The notes under the pieces: model-generated
What the model was told of the DNA's origin: nothing
The model's database searches: none
The model's input: the letters and a program-made list of their open reading frames with translations, nothing else
Translations under genes and position numbers: made by a program
Origin: Trema orientale
Lineage: Eukaryota; Streptophyta; Magnoliopsida; Rosales; Cannabaceae
Direction: 5' to 3'
Assembly: GCA_002914845.1 (NCBI GenBank)
Contig: JXTC01000005.1
Location: 2,176,850 to 2,240,849, forward strand
Length of the DNA: 64,000 nucleotides
In this document: piece by piece, positions 1-9,998 of the stretch
Layout: every line of letters starts with the position of its first letter
Position numbering within the stretch: the stretch's first letter is position 1

Positions 1-66
1 GGGTTTAAAGATTTAAGAAATTACAAAATTTAGAATTTTGGGTTTTAGGGACGACAATGGGAATAC

Positions 67-198
67 CTGTAAGGCGAGGTAGAGAGAAGAGCACTTATTG
101 AGCTGTTTGACGTTGTCGTCGTCGTCGTCGTCTGCATCGCTCTGGTGAAGAGGAGTTGGAGCTGGAATTGAAGGTGGCTGTGATTGTTCGCTCCCCAT
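67..198 (-). CDS. First coding exon of a probable CHCH (twin CX9C) protein, partial
   Basis: A minus-strand ORF begins with ATG at 198 and reads 44 codons to a clean donor: the exon ends at 67 and GT starts at 66, so the exon length is an exact multiple of three. The N-terminus is rich in proline and glutamine, then has a run of aspartates (about residues 21-28), then NKCSSLYLALQ. A cysteine followed by this spacing at the exon end fits the first half of a CX9C helix as in small mitochondrial Cox19-like CHCH proteins, which are imported into the intermembrane space and form disulfides. The rest lies left of the window, so the second cysteine cannot be seen. That this is a genuine exon is fairly safe; the family call is an inference. 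Confidence 0.5.
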
Positions 199-1493
199 TG
201 GGTTTGGGTTTTGGAGTCTTGCTATTTAACCCGAGTCAAAAAATTAACACGGGCCGCGTGGGAGTCTGTGGCAGCTGCCAAATTGTGAAGCTTGCCACGT
301 CGGTGTTTTAAAAAAAAATTAAAAATAAAGAAAGTAAAAACAAAAACAGTTCTTTCCTCTCTCTCTCTCTCTCTCTCTTTTTTCCTCACGTACTTTCTTC
401 TTCATCACTGGTAATCTTGTACCACCTAAACTTGGTCAACAAATTTTTCCGATAGGAACCATAGGCAAAGACTTTAAAATTTCTGGCAATAACTATTAAA
501 TTTTTATTTTCTTTTTTGAAGGATCTAATTATCCAACTAAAAGCCAAAAACAAAAGCAAAAAATTAAGAAGTTAGAATTGAAGAACTCGAAAAGGAAAAA
601 ATAATGGACTGATAAATAGATCTCGTACTATTGCTAAGTTTTTTTTTTTTTTTTTCCGCCGAATTTATTGTTGCTGAGTTTAAAACTACCTAGTGGCCTC
701 CAACCAAAATTTCGACCTCTGATTTGATTCTAATCAAAAGAATGATTTCAGAAATTCAAACTGGAGTTATCTCCTTTTTTTCTTTTTCTTTTTTTTTTTG
801 AGGGGACAAAGTGGAGTTATCTTGATATCCCCTACCAAACAAAAACAAAAAAACAAACTGTGGGGTTTCATTTACGTTAGCAACCTCCATTATTAGTGGT
901 GGGTTTGTTTGCAAGAATGGGGGCAAATGGGGAAAAAAAAAATCTATAGAGTGAAAAAACCGATTGAGAATCTGAAGGAAGACTAGAGGAAGAATGGAAG
1001 ATAATGACTTTATTCCAATTTAGAGCCGAAATTGATAACTGGAGGAGGAGAGGAGGTTTTAAGTGTTCTTCGACAGATTTACTTTTCGGTTTCTTCTTTT
1101 TTTTTTTTTTTTTTTTTAATAAACAAAGAATAAGAATGGGACTCATTCTCATTGTAAAGAGAGGCCACATCAGCTCGGCAGATTATCACGATTCACGCTC
1201 GGGATGATTAGCATTTTTCTTGGGTTTTGGGGTCGTCTGGTTTGGTGTGGTGATTTTACAGCCTTGTCCTTTCTCGTGGGTGACTTAGACCTCTTTTTTT
1301 TAATAGGTAAATTAAACCTTTTATATTATGTTGTATCATTTTTTTTAAGGTGGAATGCCTAAAATCTATGATTAATTAAAGAGACATAAAAATTTTCATT
1401 TGTCATAGTAATTATCTTAGAAAACGTTTTCTAAATTTATTTCCTTTTTATTAGTATCAAAACGATACAAATTAGTTAAATTTAAACAACATG
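199..1493. other. Upstream region of the left-edge gene, no gene seen
   Basis: AT-rich spacer with a CT microsatellite at about 357-378, which on the minus strand is a GA run upstream of the start at 198 and could lie in the 5' leader or promoter. Several T and A homopolymers (640-656, 790-799, 1096-1117) generate lysine- or phenylalanine-rich chance ORFs. No coding homology is recognised. Confidence 0.4.
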
Positions 1494-1610
1494 CACTACA
1501 AGGAAATAAGACATTTACCTACACATATATTTGTAGGTAAAAATTAAATATGTGTAAAGAAAGATCTTTCCCTACACATACCATAAGCATAAGTGAAGAG
1601 ATGTGTAGGT

Positions 1611-1900
1611 GTAGAACTGTAGGTAAATCTATGACCACAACAAACATATTGAAAGTAATATTATCATTTAGTCAAAATATAAACAGCATGGTAACATACA
1701 CACAATACCACAGCATCTGTCCCAAATATAATATAGCAAACAATAAGAACTTCAATGTAGAACTGTTGGTAAATCTATGACCACAATAAACATATTGAAA
1801 GTAATATTATCATTTAGCCAAAATATAAACAGCATGATAACAAATACACAATACCACAGGATCTGCCCAAAATATAATATAGCAAATAATAAGAACTTCA
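1611..1900. repeat. 146-bp tandem duplication inside the CACTA-like element
   Basis: Two near-identical copies start with GTAGAACTG at 1611 and 1757. They share the order GTAGAACTGTnGGTAAATC, CATATTGAAAGTAATATT and AATATAATATAGCAAA and differ by a few substitutions. The second copy stops exactly where the nested MITE begins. Confidence 0.85.
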
Positions 1901-2485
1901 GGCCATGTTTGGTGTGCCATATTGTATTGTATTGTGATGTATTGTATTGGATTGAATTGTATTGTATTATTCTATTGCAGTACTATGTTTGGTTTTGCAT
2001 TTGTATTTAGATGTTGTATTAAAAACTTAATTTTGAAAAATACTATTTTCAAAATTTTGCTTAGAAAAATATCATTTTTAAAAAATATTTACGAAAATAT
2101 CACTTGTAAAATTACCACTTTTAAAAAAATTATTTACGAAAAACCACTTTTTAAATATAAATTTAGAAAAATACCACTTTTAAAAATTTATTTAGAAAAA
2201 TATCACTTTAGAAAAGAATAAAGTGATGTGAGAGAGAGAATGTGATGAGAGAGAAATTAAGAATAGAAAAAGTGAGGAGAGTGAGTATTGTACAATACTA
2301 AGTTAAAGTTAAAATTATGTAATACAGTGTAATACAGACTTTTTATTCTGTATTAGATAATACTCCCCGTATTGTATTAAATTTTGATATCGCATTAAAT
2401 AATACAATACAAAAGCACAACCAAACACCGTGTTATGTTTAATTAATACAATACAGAGTTCTTATACAGTGTACCAAACATGACC
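1901..2485. mobile_element. Harbinger-like MITE nested in the CACTA-like element
   Basis: The terminal inverted repeats are GGCCATGTTTGGTGTGCC on the left and GGTCATGTTTGGTACACT read inward from the right. A perfect TCA triplet flanks both ends (1898-1900 and 2486-2488), as expected for a 3-bp target duplication. The interior has TATTGTATTG-type repeats near both ends and an array of a roughly 30-bp unit containing GAAAAATATCATTTTTA (2020-2220). No ORF of interest. Confidence 0.75.
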
Positions 2486-3104
2486 TCAATGTTCTGTACA
2501 GTCTGCTAGAGAAAGACCAAAGAATGAAATATTAAAAGAACTTGCTTGAGTGCTAGAAACTTTAAAAGACAAGTTCTAACATAATGCCTAACGAGACAAT
2601 TTGGAAGGCTATTGAGTGAGAAGTTTCGTCATATTGGAAACCCAGGTGGATGAGAGATGACAAACATTGGCCGGTGCCATGGCATATATTTCAATGTCAG
2701 CATATATGTGTCATTAGGTGGGGTATACAAGTGCAATTTAATTATAAATTATTATGGTTCAATGTTTTATATATATACTTACTCTACACGTGGCAAAATA
2801 TTACAAGAAAATAATTAACATAAAAGCCCTATCACTTGCTATAGAGGCAAAATAGTAATAAAAAACTTTATTATTAGTTGGAAAAATTGGAACTAAAACA
2901 AAATTTTGGGAGGGAAAGTTCCCTTCAATATATGTATTAGTAAAATTCATTACTTTCACATCAAATGTATAAACGAACAACATTACTTATATATATTTTA
3001 CCCACACATTTAAAAAAGATATGTGTAAGTAAAATATATTTTTACCTATACATAATTATGCATAGATAAAATATATGTAAGTAAAAGTCTTATATCCTGT
3101 ATTG

Positions 3105-3644
3105 GTGGTTATGGCACAAATGGTCCCTGAACTATCCAAATTATGGTAATTTGATCCTCAAAGTTTCAATTGTGATAATTAAGCTCATAAACCTGAACTT
3201 TCTGATATGAAGTAATTTGATCCCCAAATTGTCCAAGTTGCAACCTGTGGTTAAATTTTTGACTGAAAAAACAAGTATGGAGCACATTAGCATGTGAAAG
3301 TGTACATAAGAGAATGAATAAACTGAACAAAATGATTTGAAGAGAATGAAAGATGTACTATTATATATTTTAAAGATTTTTTGAGTTGTAAATTTAGAGA
3401 AATTTTTTATGCGATTGTTCATTTTTATATTTAAAATTCCTAAATTATCTTTCAAATACATTTTCATATGCTACCATATATGCTCCTCACATGCATTTTT
3501 TTTAGAAATTTAAGAGCATATTGCAATTTAATGACCAAATTACTTTAAATCGAAAAGTTTAAGAGCTTAACTGCCACAAATGGAATTTTGAGGATCAAAT
3601 TGCCAAAAATTAGATAGTTCATGGATCATTTGCGCCATCAACCC
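3105..3644. mobile_element. Long-inverted-repeat MITE abutting the CACTA-like end
   Basis: The left arm reads GGTTATGGCACAAATGGTCC and continues through AATTTGATCCTCAAA. The right arm read inward is GGGTTGATGGCGCAAATGAT followed by AATTTGATCCTCAAA. The arms are about 80 bp and diverged. The left end lies directly against the right end of the CACTA-like element. No coding potential; the superfamily is not resolved (Mutator-like is possible). Confidence 0.65.
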
Positions 3645-4623
3645 TTAAACAACAGTGATAGACTTCATGATCTTTGTTAAAGCAATGTTGGGTCATAACT
3701 AGTTCTCATGTAGGCTAATTTTGTTTTTTTTTCAATTTTTTTTTAAATTTATTTTCTCACTCTCTAATATCACTACTTGATAAAAGAATTCTACTAAATA
3801 TCTAATGTCACTCTCTAATGTCACTTCTTAATATATGGACTCTACTAAATATCTAACTCTTACTTGATATATAAACTCCACTAAATATCTAACATTTTAC
3901 TAATGTAATAAATGATAGTCGAATCCATGACTCAAAAATATTGACATAATTTTATGTCTTGATCATTGATTCATTGTAAACAACTTCCTATGAGTTCTAG
4001 CATATGAATTTTTTTCATCTCAAAATTTTTTTTAGTGATATTTCGTTTATGAAAGACTATCTTACTATAAGGGAAATTTGGCCAGTCAAGACTCAAATTC
4101 ATGACTCAGTTAGAGAAAAATTTAACGAACGTCGGTTAGGATATTTTGTCATTTTCTGAAAGATAGTTGAAAGAAGAGTGTTAAAATATAAATTGTCTTC
4201 AACTCACTAATGTGTGTCGCAAGAGTTTTAGTGCGTTCTAATGATTTCATTTCTCCCACACCTATATTATGAAGTGTAAAGGACAATATCTCAAATTCCA
4301 ATTATTCTGTGCACTTGTAGCAAATAAGTTTCTATTTTTTTTAATTGATTATACTAATTGAAGAATGTCAACTCACTTATTCTATAAATTGGGTATTAAA
4401 AAGTTTTTATACTAATTGATATTTTATTTCATTATTAGAACAACATATGGCTAAAATTAATTAGTTTTTAGACAATTTTTTTCCTTCACTTTTTGCAGTC
4501 TCTCCCTCAGAGGGCCAAAGGCTCAGAATATGAATATTCGTGGATGCCATAAATTATCTGGTTATATCTTGTTTCACACAAGTGAGCTATATGGCCACTA
4601 GCTCTTGACTCTTTTTCTGACCA
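3645..4623. other. Spacer, nothing recognised
   Basis: AT-rich sequence with short local duplications such as CTCTAATGTCACT and ACTAAATATCTAAC at 3765-3900. No gene, RNA or complete element is seen. Confidence 0.4.
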
Positions 4624-4975
4624 TTCATAGTTAAAGCTGTCAATTCGGGCCAGACGCAACGGGCTGGCCCGCGGCTCGTAAAAGTGGCCCGCGGACCGAG
4701 CCGGCCCGGCCCTATGGGTAGGGCCGAGCTGGGCCTGGGATTCGCGGCCCGACCTTTTTTTTTTTGGGCCCAAATTCATCTGGGCTGTTAAATTAAAAAA
4801 AAAAAAAATTTACAAAGGGCCCAGAACACGTTTGGGCCCTGTCTTAAAGTTTTCAACGGTAACAAATGTTACCATTGGCCCAACGGTAATATATATTACT
4901 GTTGGGATTTATATAATTTTGTTTTTTTCTTAGTTTAAACTATTTTTTAAATTAAAAAAAAATATTTTCTTACAC

Positions 4976-4985
4976 TATAAATACC
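4976..4985 (+). promoter_or_regulatory. TATA box of hAT copy 1
   Basis: CTATAAATACC sits inside the left end of the element, downstream of the GC-rich subterminal block. The second hAT copy has ATAAATACC in the equivalent place (20579-20585, minus strand), which supports a conserved transposase promoter. Confidence 0.6.
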
Positions 4986-5422
4986 CTACACTCTCCACTC
5001 TTTTTTCACACCTATAATTTTCAAATACTCTCTTATTTTCTTATTCTTTCTCTCTAAATCTCTAATTATATTCTCAATTTTATCTTTTTCTCTCTTACCT
5101 AATTAGTAATTACTATTTACTAATTATTAGTAATTATATTTTATAGTCTCCAAAGTCCAAACACTCCACAACTCATAAAGTTTAATTGAAGGTACGATTT
5201 AATTTATTTATCATACTTATCTTTTTAATTTATTTAATTTGTAGTATATTTAGTTGTTTACTATTATTACTAGTATAATAGTTAGTACCACTAGTAGTTT
5301 GTAGTTACTAATTAAGTAGTTAGTAACTTAGTAGTGCTACAAAACTTTATTTTTAATTTCAATTCAATTGTAATTTTTTACAATTAAGATAGTAATTCAT
5401 TAGTTTGTAGAAAATTTATAAG

Positions 5423-5848
5423 AATATTATATTTTAAATTTCGATGAATTTTTAATTTTTAGTAGTTTACAATTAAGTTAGTAGTAAAAAATTTATTAAA
5501 TATGTCTTCAATTAATTTGTAATTTATAGTTGTTTACAATAAAATTAGTAGAAACTAGAAAGTTTAATACAATATTAAATTATAAATTTTAATTAATTTG
5601 TAGTAGTTTACAATTAAGTTAGTAGAAGTTTATTAGAATATTATATTTAAAATTTCAATGAAGTTTTAATTTTTAGTAGTTTACAATTAAGTTAGTAGTA
5701 GAAAATCTATTAAATATGTTTTCAATTAATTTGTAATTTATAGTTGTTTACAATAAAGTTAGTAGAAACTAGAAAGTTTGATACAATATTAAATTATTAA
5801 TTTCAATTAATTTGTAGTAGTTTACAATTAAGTTAGTAGAAGTTGGTA
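5423..5848. repeat. 214-bp tandem duplication in the hAT leader
   Basis: Two direct copies begin with AATATTATATTT at 5423 and 5637. Each contains several sub-repeats of AGTAGTTTACAATTAAG and AATTTGTAATTTATAG. The array lies between the TATA box and the first coding ATG, possibly within a 5' intron or leader. Confidence 0.8.
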
Positions 5849-5922
5849 GAATATCTATATTTGTAATTTCGATTTATTTATAGTTGTGTATAATTTTAAT
5901 ATCTATATTTTTAATATAAGAT

Positions 5923-7968
5923 ATGAATATGTCAAAAAATATCCCTATTGTTTTGGAATTGGATGATGACCAAATTCGCATAGCTGAAGAAGGTGACCAA
6001 GTCCCCGAAATGCAAACTAATCCAAATGCTAGTGGAAGCTGTTCACAATTTCAAGATAGTTGTTCGCCGAGTGCAAGCACGACCTCTAAACGTGCAAGGA
6101 CAATTTCCAATGTATGAGACCATTTCGATCCGGAATTCAAAGATAATGCTGATAGTAAGAAGACAAAAATGGCAAGATATAAATATTGTAAGAAATTATT
6201 AACTGCTAAACTATCTAGCGGGACCGCTCATTTGAATAGACATAGTGATGCATGTGTCAAAAAACACAAAAAAGACAATGAGCCCACTCAATCAACTCTT
6301 CAACTCAACAAGGATGGTTCGGTAAGTTCTTGGAACTATGATCCTTTAGTAGCTAGGGAGTCTCTAGCACGTTTAATTGCTATAAAAGATTTACCATTAG
6401 GTTTTGGTAATTGTAATAGCTATGAAGATCATATTAGAAGATCTTATTATCCAAACTTTAAAAAAGTTTCTAGAAATACCACTAGGAGTGATTTGATTAA
6501 AGTTTATGAAAATATGCGTAAAGATTTAATATCTGAATTAACTTCATTAAACTTTTGTATAATGCAAAAAAGAATAATTGGTTTTCGAGTTGTTGATAAT
6601 AAACATACTGCTGAAATTATTAGAGATAGAATTTTAAATGTTGTTGAAGAATATGGCATAGCGAATCGCATTATCTCTATCACTTTAGATAATACTACCG
6701 CAAATACAAAGGCCATAAAATTACTTAGCAATTTGGTAAGCTCATACACTGGAGGATTCTTACTGCATCAACGTTGTGCATGCCACATCATTAATCTTAT
6801 TGTCAAATCAGGTATGGATGTTATAAGTATATATATTGAAAATATTTGATCTGCTATTGTTTATATTCATGCTTCTAATTCACACATTGCTGAATTTAAA
6901 AGATATTACATAGCTCAACAATTAAAACCAAGAAAATTCCAAGTTGACATACCTGTAAGGTGGAATTCTACTCATTTAATGTTGAAAAGTGCATTACCGT
7001 ATAAAATTCCAATTACTATGTTTTACAATTCAAAAATAGGTTCATTAGTATTGAAAGATAAAGATTGGTTTATTTGTGAAAAATTTGTACAATTTTTAGA
7101 CGTTTTTTATGAAGCTATTATTGCATTATCTGGTATTTATTATCCTACTTCTCCAATTATTTTACGTCATATCTTTTTTATTACTGAAATGTTTTGTAAG
7201 GCAAGATGTGACCCTATATTTGAACCAATTATAACACGTATGCAAGAAATATTTTTAAAATATTAGTTTCCAATTCCTTTATCATATTCATTTGCTTTTA
7301 TTTTAGATCCTAGGGGTAAATTAAATGGTCTTTCTAATTTAATTAGCTACATTTCTATATGTTTTGAGATAGATTATACTTCTGAATATACAAATACTCG
7401 TGACAAATTTTTTGAAGTGTATAGTATATATGAGGCTAAGTTTGGCAGTAATCAACAACAATACACTCCTCCACAAGAAACTGAAGAACAATAAAAAAAT
7501 AAGTCTTTTTGGAGCATGGTAGGTTCTCGTCCTCAAGGGTGTGGTCGTGGCTCATCATCAACATCATCAAGTTCAAGTCAACCACAACCATCAATAAATC
7601 CACAACAATCCTCTGATCTTACTCAATATATTGAGCTAGACTCTAACATCGACCCCAATGATGAGAACTTCAAAGTTTTGGACTGGTGGCATAAGTGTCA
7701 ACCAAGATTCCCGGTGTTTTCACAATTAGCCCGTGACGTTTTAACAATTCCGGTGTCCACGATTTCTTCAGAGTCTGCTTTTAGCACAACTAAGATGATA
7801 GTAGATGAGCGGAGGACTTCTTTGGCTCCTGAAATGGTTGAGGTATTAGTATGTGTTAAAGATTGGGAAAAGGCGGCAAAGCGAAATCAAGACACTATTC
7901 GTATTTGTAATGAAGAATTTGCCGAAAATTTCAATAACTTGTACATGAATGATGATGATGAGTCATAA
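5923..7968 (+). pseudogene. hAT transposase relic with BED finger, four in-frame stops
   Basis: One reading frame runs from ATG at 5923 to TAA at 7966 without a frameshift, but is broken by stops at 6115 (TGA), 6847 (TGA), 7264 (TAG) and 7492 (TAA). Comparison with the intact copy at 18114-20021 suggests codon 6847 was Arg and 7264 was Trp. Codon 6115 fits a Trp in the hAT-type sequence around the BED finger. Domains in order: BED zinc finger (YKYC...SSGTAHLNRHSDAC, about 6175-6255), RNase H-like core including ITLDN, and C-terminal dimerisation region (LTIPVSTISSESAFS). About 28 residues are missing between NFCI and MQKRII near 6555; this removes the block that carries the first catalytic acidic residue (TSxIWSGR in copy 2). 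The element is therefore dead on two counts. Confidence 0.92.
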
Positions 7969-9389
7969 ACTCATAAAGTCATAATTAATGATATACTAGT
8001 TTTTTCAAGTAATAATTTGAATTGTAATAAATGATCATCAATAAAATTAAATTTCAATATTTCAAATTTATTTGTTTCATTATTTTTCTTAATATCTTAT
8101 TTAATTATTATTAATTTTTTAACAATAGAAAACATATGTAGTTTATGTTATCAATTTTTTAAAAATGAAAATTCAATTAAAAAGTTTAAACTTAACATGT
8201 TTAAAAAAAGTTGTTAGAAAAAAATCAAATAGTAGCAAAAAAAAAAAAAAAAAGGAGCCGAGAACGGGTCGGGCCGAGCCCGGGCCATATTTTAATTTGA
8301 CCGGCCCGCATTGTTGGACGAGCTGACCCGACTCGGCCCGCTCGCCCCCTAAAGCCCGTTACGGGCCCGGCCCGCCCATTTTGCCACTACTTTTCATAGT
8401 CAGAGCTGTGGCAAGATTTAATAGAATATAGTTTCTGTCTGGTTTTAAGCCAACATGAAGCCTTTATTGCCACTCCACACAAAACAAAGCAAATTTCTAA
8501 AATATATCACCAACTAGGTATTCTAACGACTTGTCGTATAATAATAAATTACTCATTTTGTAATGAGTGGCATATTGTATTAAGGAATCATAAATTAGTA
8601 TTTCGTAAAAGTATACATGATAGGAGCTATTTTCAAAATATAAATCAAAGTAAAAATTAGAGGAATAGGAGCTCAAAATTATTATTTCGTAATTTTTATT
8701 TGATTTATTAGATAAGAAAGGAGAGAGCACAATTGCATAGTTGATTTGTGTCCGCAAGTCAGCCACGTGGCGACAGCACTCTGGACTTAAAGTATATTTC
8801 ATGTGCGTCCCCACCGTGTCCTTAACGCTCATTAATTTCGTATTCTTGAACAGCGGGCGGCAGTCCACCACAATATTTCATTATTTTCCCCCATTTTACT
8901 CTTTCTTATTGAATTTATTCATTCACTAATAAAATATTAATTAAAATAAACGCAGAATTCCCAAACTATCCCTCTGTAGTCTACACGGCATAACCACTGG
9001 CGTAGCCTAAATCATAACGAACGGAAAAACCTCGAAACAAAACAAACTTTAGACACAAATTTATGCTAAAACCTTTATGCTAAAACCACAAATATAAATA
9101 CAATATATAACGTTACAGAAATATGTGACTACAGAATATTGGATTCACCTTTGAGTAACTGAAAATAGATATGGGCCTTCTCTAAACAAAGATAAAAATA
9201 ATATGATATGGGCCACATCTCCTTTCAACGGAAAAAACAAATATATGGGCCACACGGCCCATTAAAGTGTGTGCCACTGGTTTGTCCTACACTCCACAAA
9301 ACCTGTCGGTTAATCTCCTCCTGGCTCCTAGTCAACGTCCACTTCCAAAAAATCAATCCAACCAATAAGCGCCATGTCACAAGAAACTC

Positions 9390-9395
9390 CACGTG
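9390..9395. promoter_or_regulatory. G-box (CACGTG) upstream of PPDK
   Basis: CACGTG within CCACGTGTCG, the ABRE/G-box context bound by bZIP and bHLH factors. A second one is at 8764-8769 in GCCACGTGGC. Plant PPDK is known to respond to stress, ABA and dark starvation, so the sites are plausible but untested. Confidence 0.4.
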
Positions 9396-9743
9396 TCGCT
9401 TTCTTATTCCCAGATATTTACACTTTGTGACCAACGTAAGCAGTTCTCCAATGTAACAAAACCATAACCGAAGGGCAACGTGGGTATTTCACGCCATTCA
9501 AAGTTCCGTTCAGAGTCACGAGTTAGCGCTATAACTGTAATTTCATCCACTCACGTCACTCATCAAAGCCTTTCCTTCTCAAATTATTATTAATTTATTT
9601 TTTTTAAGTTTTGTTTTCGATTAAATGTCATTTGCAAAATAACAAAAATAAATAATAATAACAACCGCCATTTTTGTGTGAAGAAGCTCTGGACCTTAAG
9701 CTCCAAGCTTAGGTATGATTATTCTCTTTCCCATTTATGCACG

Positions 9744-9751
9744 TATATATA
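9744..9751 (+). promoter_or_regulatory. Candidate TATA box of PPDK
   Basis: TATATATA following CACG, placed so that transcription would start near 9780 and give a leader of roughly 220 nt. It is the best core-promoter candidate, but simple TA runs are common in this window. Confidence 0.35.
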
Positions 9752-9998
9752 TCCAAGTCCAACTAGTACACAGAGCTGTTTGATACAAGATTTATTTGTA
9801 TAAGAAGACGATGATCACTGTTTTTGAGCTTCAAATAGAATAAAAAAGATCCTTGGAGTCTGAAAATGAACGGTTAGGATCGATTTAATCTCAGTGATGA
9901 TCATTATGATATTGATCAACCAAAAAGCTAAATTACTACCACATATTTATCAGTGAGATTTCAGAGGTGAATTAAAGAAACAATCATAGGAAGATTCG

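Larger units (their letters stand above)
1494..3104. mobile_element. Non-autonomous CACTA-like (EnSpm/CMC) element
   Basis: The left end starts CACTACAAGGAAATAAGAC. The right end, read on the other strand, starts CAATACAGGATATAAGAC, giving an imperfect terminal inverted repeat of about 30 bp. Inside both ends the motif ACCTACACAT / ATGTGTAGGT recurs in both orientations, as expected for subterminal transposase-binding repeats of CACTA elements. Flanking triplets are ATG on the left and GTG on the right, an imperfect 3-bp duplication. No transposase coding is present. It contains a tandem duplication (1611-1900) and a later nested MITE (1901-2485). Confidence 0.65.
4632..8392 (+). mobile_element. 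Defective autonomous-type hAT transposon, copy 1
   Basis: The element is bounded by a perfect 8-bp direct repeat TTCATAGT at 4624-4631 and 8393-8400, the target duplication size of hAT elements. Its ends are imperfect inverted repeats: TAAAGCTGTCAATTCGGGCC on the left, and GTGGCAAAATGGGCGGGCC near the right end read inward. GGCCCG-rich subterminal blocks follow (4650-4770 and 8255-8385), then palindromes around CCCAACGGTAATAT (4852-4905). A TATA box lies at 4976. A long AT-rich leader with a 214-bp tandem repeat precedes the transposase relic at 5923-7968. Confidence 0.9.
8401..9998. other. Intergenic region and promoter of PPDK
   Basis: About 1.6 kb without a supported gene. It holds two CACGTG G-boxes (8764-8769 and 9390-9395) and a TATATATA stretch at 9744-9751, about 250 bp before the PPDK ATG. 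A possible alternative leader intron (AG|GTATGA near 9713 to TTTCAG near 9964) can be drawn but is not decisive. ORFs here look like chance. Confidence 0.45.

Noticed and set aside
877..1170. 97-codon ORF with a lysine run
   Set aside because: Driven by a T/A homopolymer; no homology or splice context.
4507..4779. 90-codon minus-strand ORF at the hAT left end
   Set aside because: Produced by the GC-rich subterminal repeats of the transposon.
8497..8871. 124-codon minus-strand ORF upstream of PPDK
   Set aside because: Composition is AT-driven with no domain; G-box lies inside it. More likely promoter than gene.
9208..9456. Overlapping 82- and 69-codon ORFs on both strands
   Set aside because: Neither shows homology and they shadow each other in the PPDK promoter region.
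9712..9963. Possible 5' UTR intron of PPDK
   Set aside because: Donor AG|GTATGA and acceptor TTTCAG exist, but a TATA box at 9744 inside it gives an equally good intron-less leader; cannot decide without transcripts.
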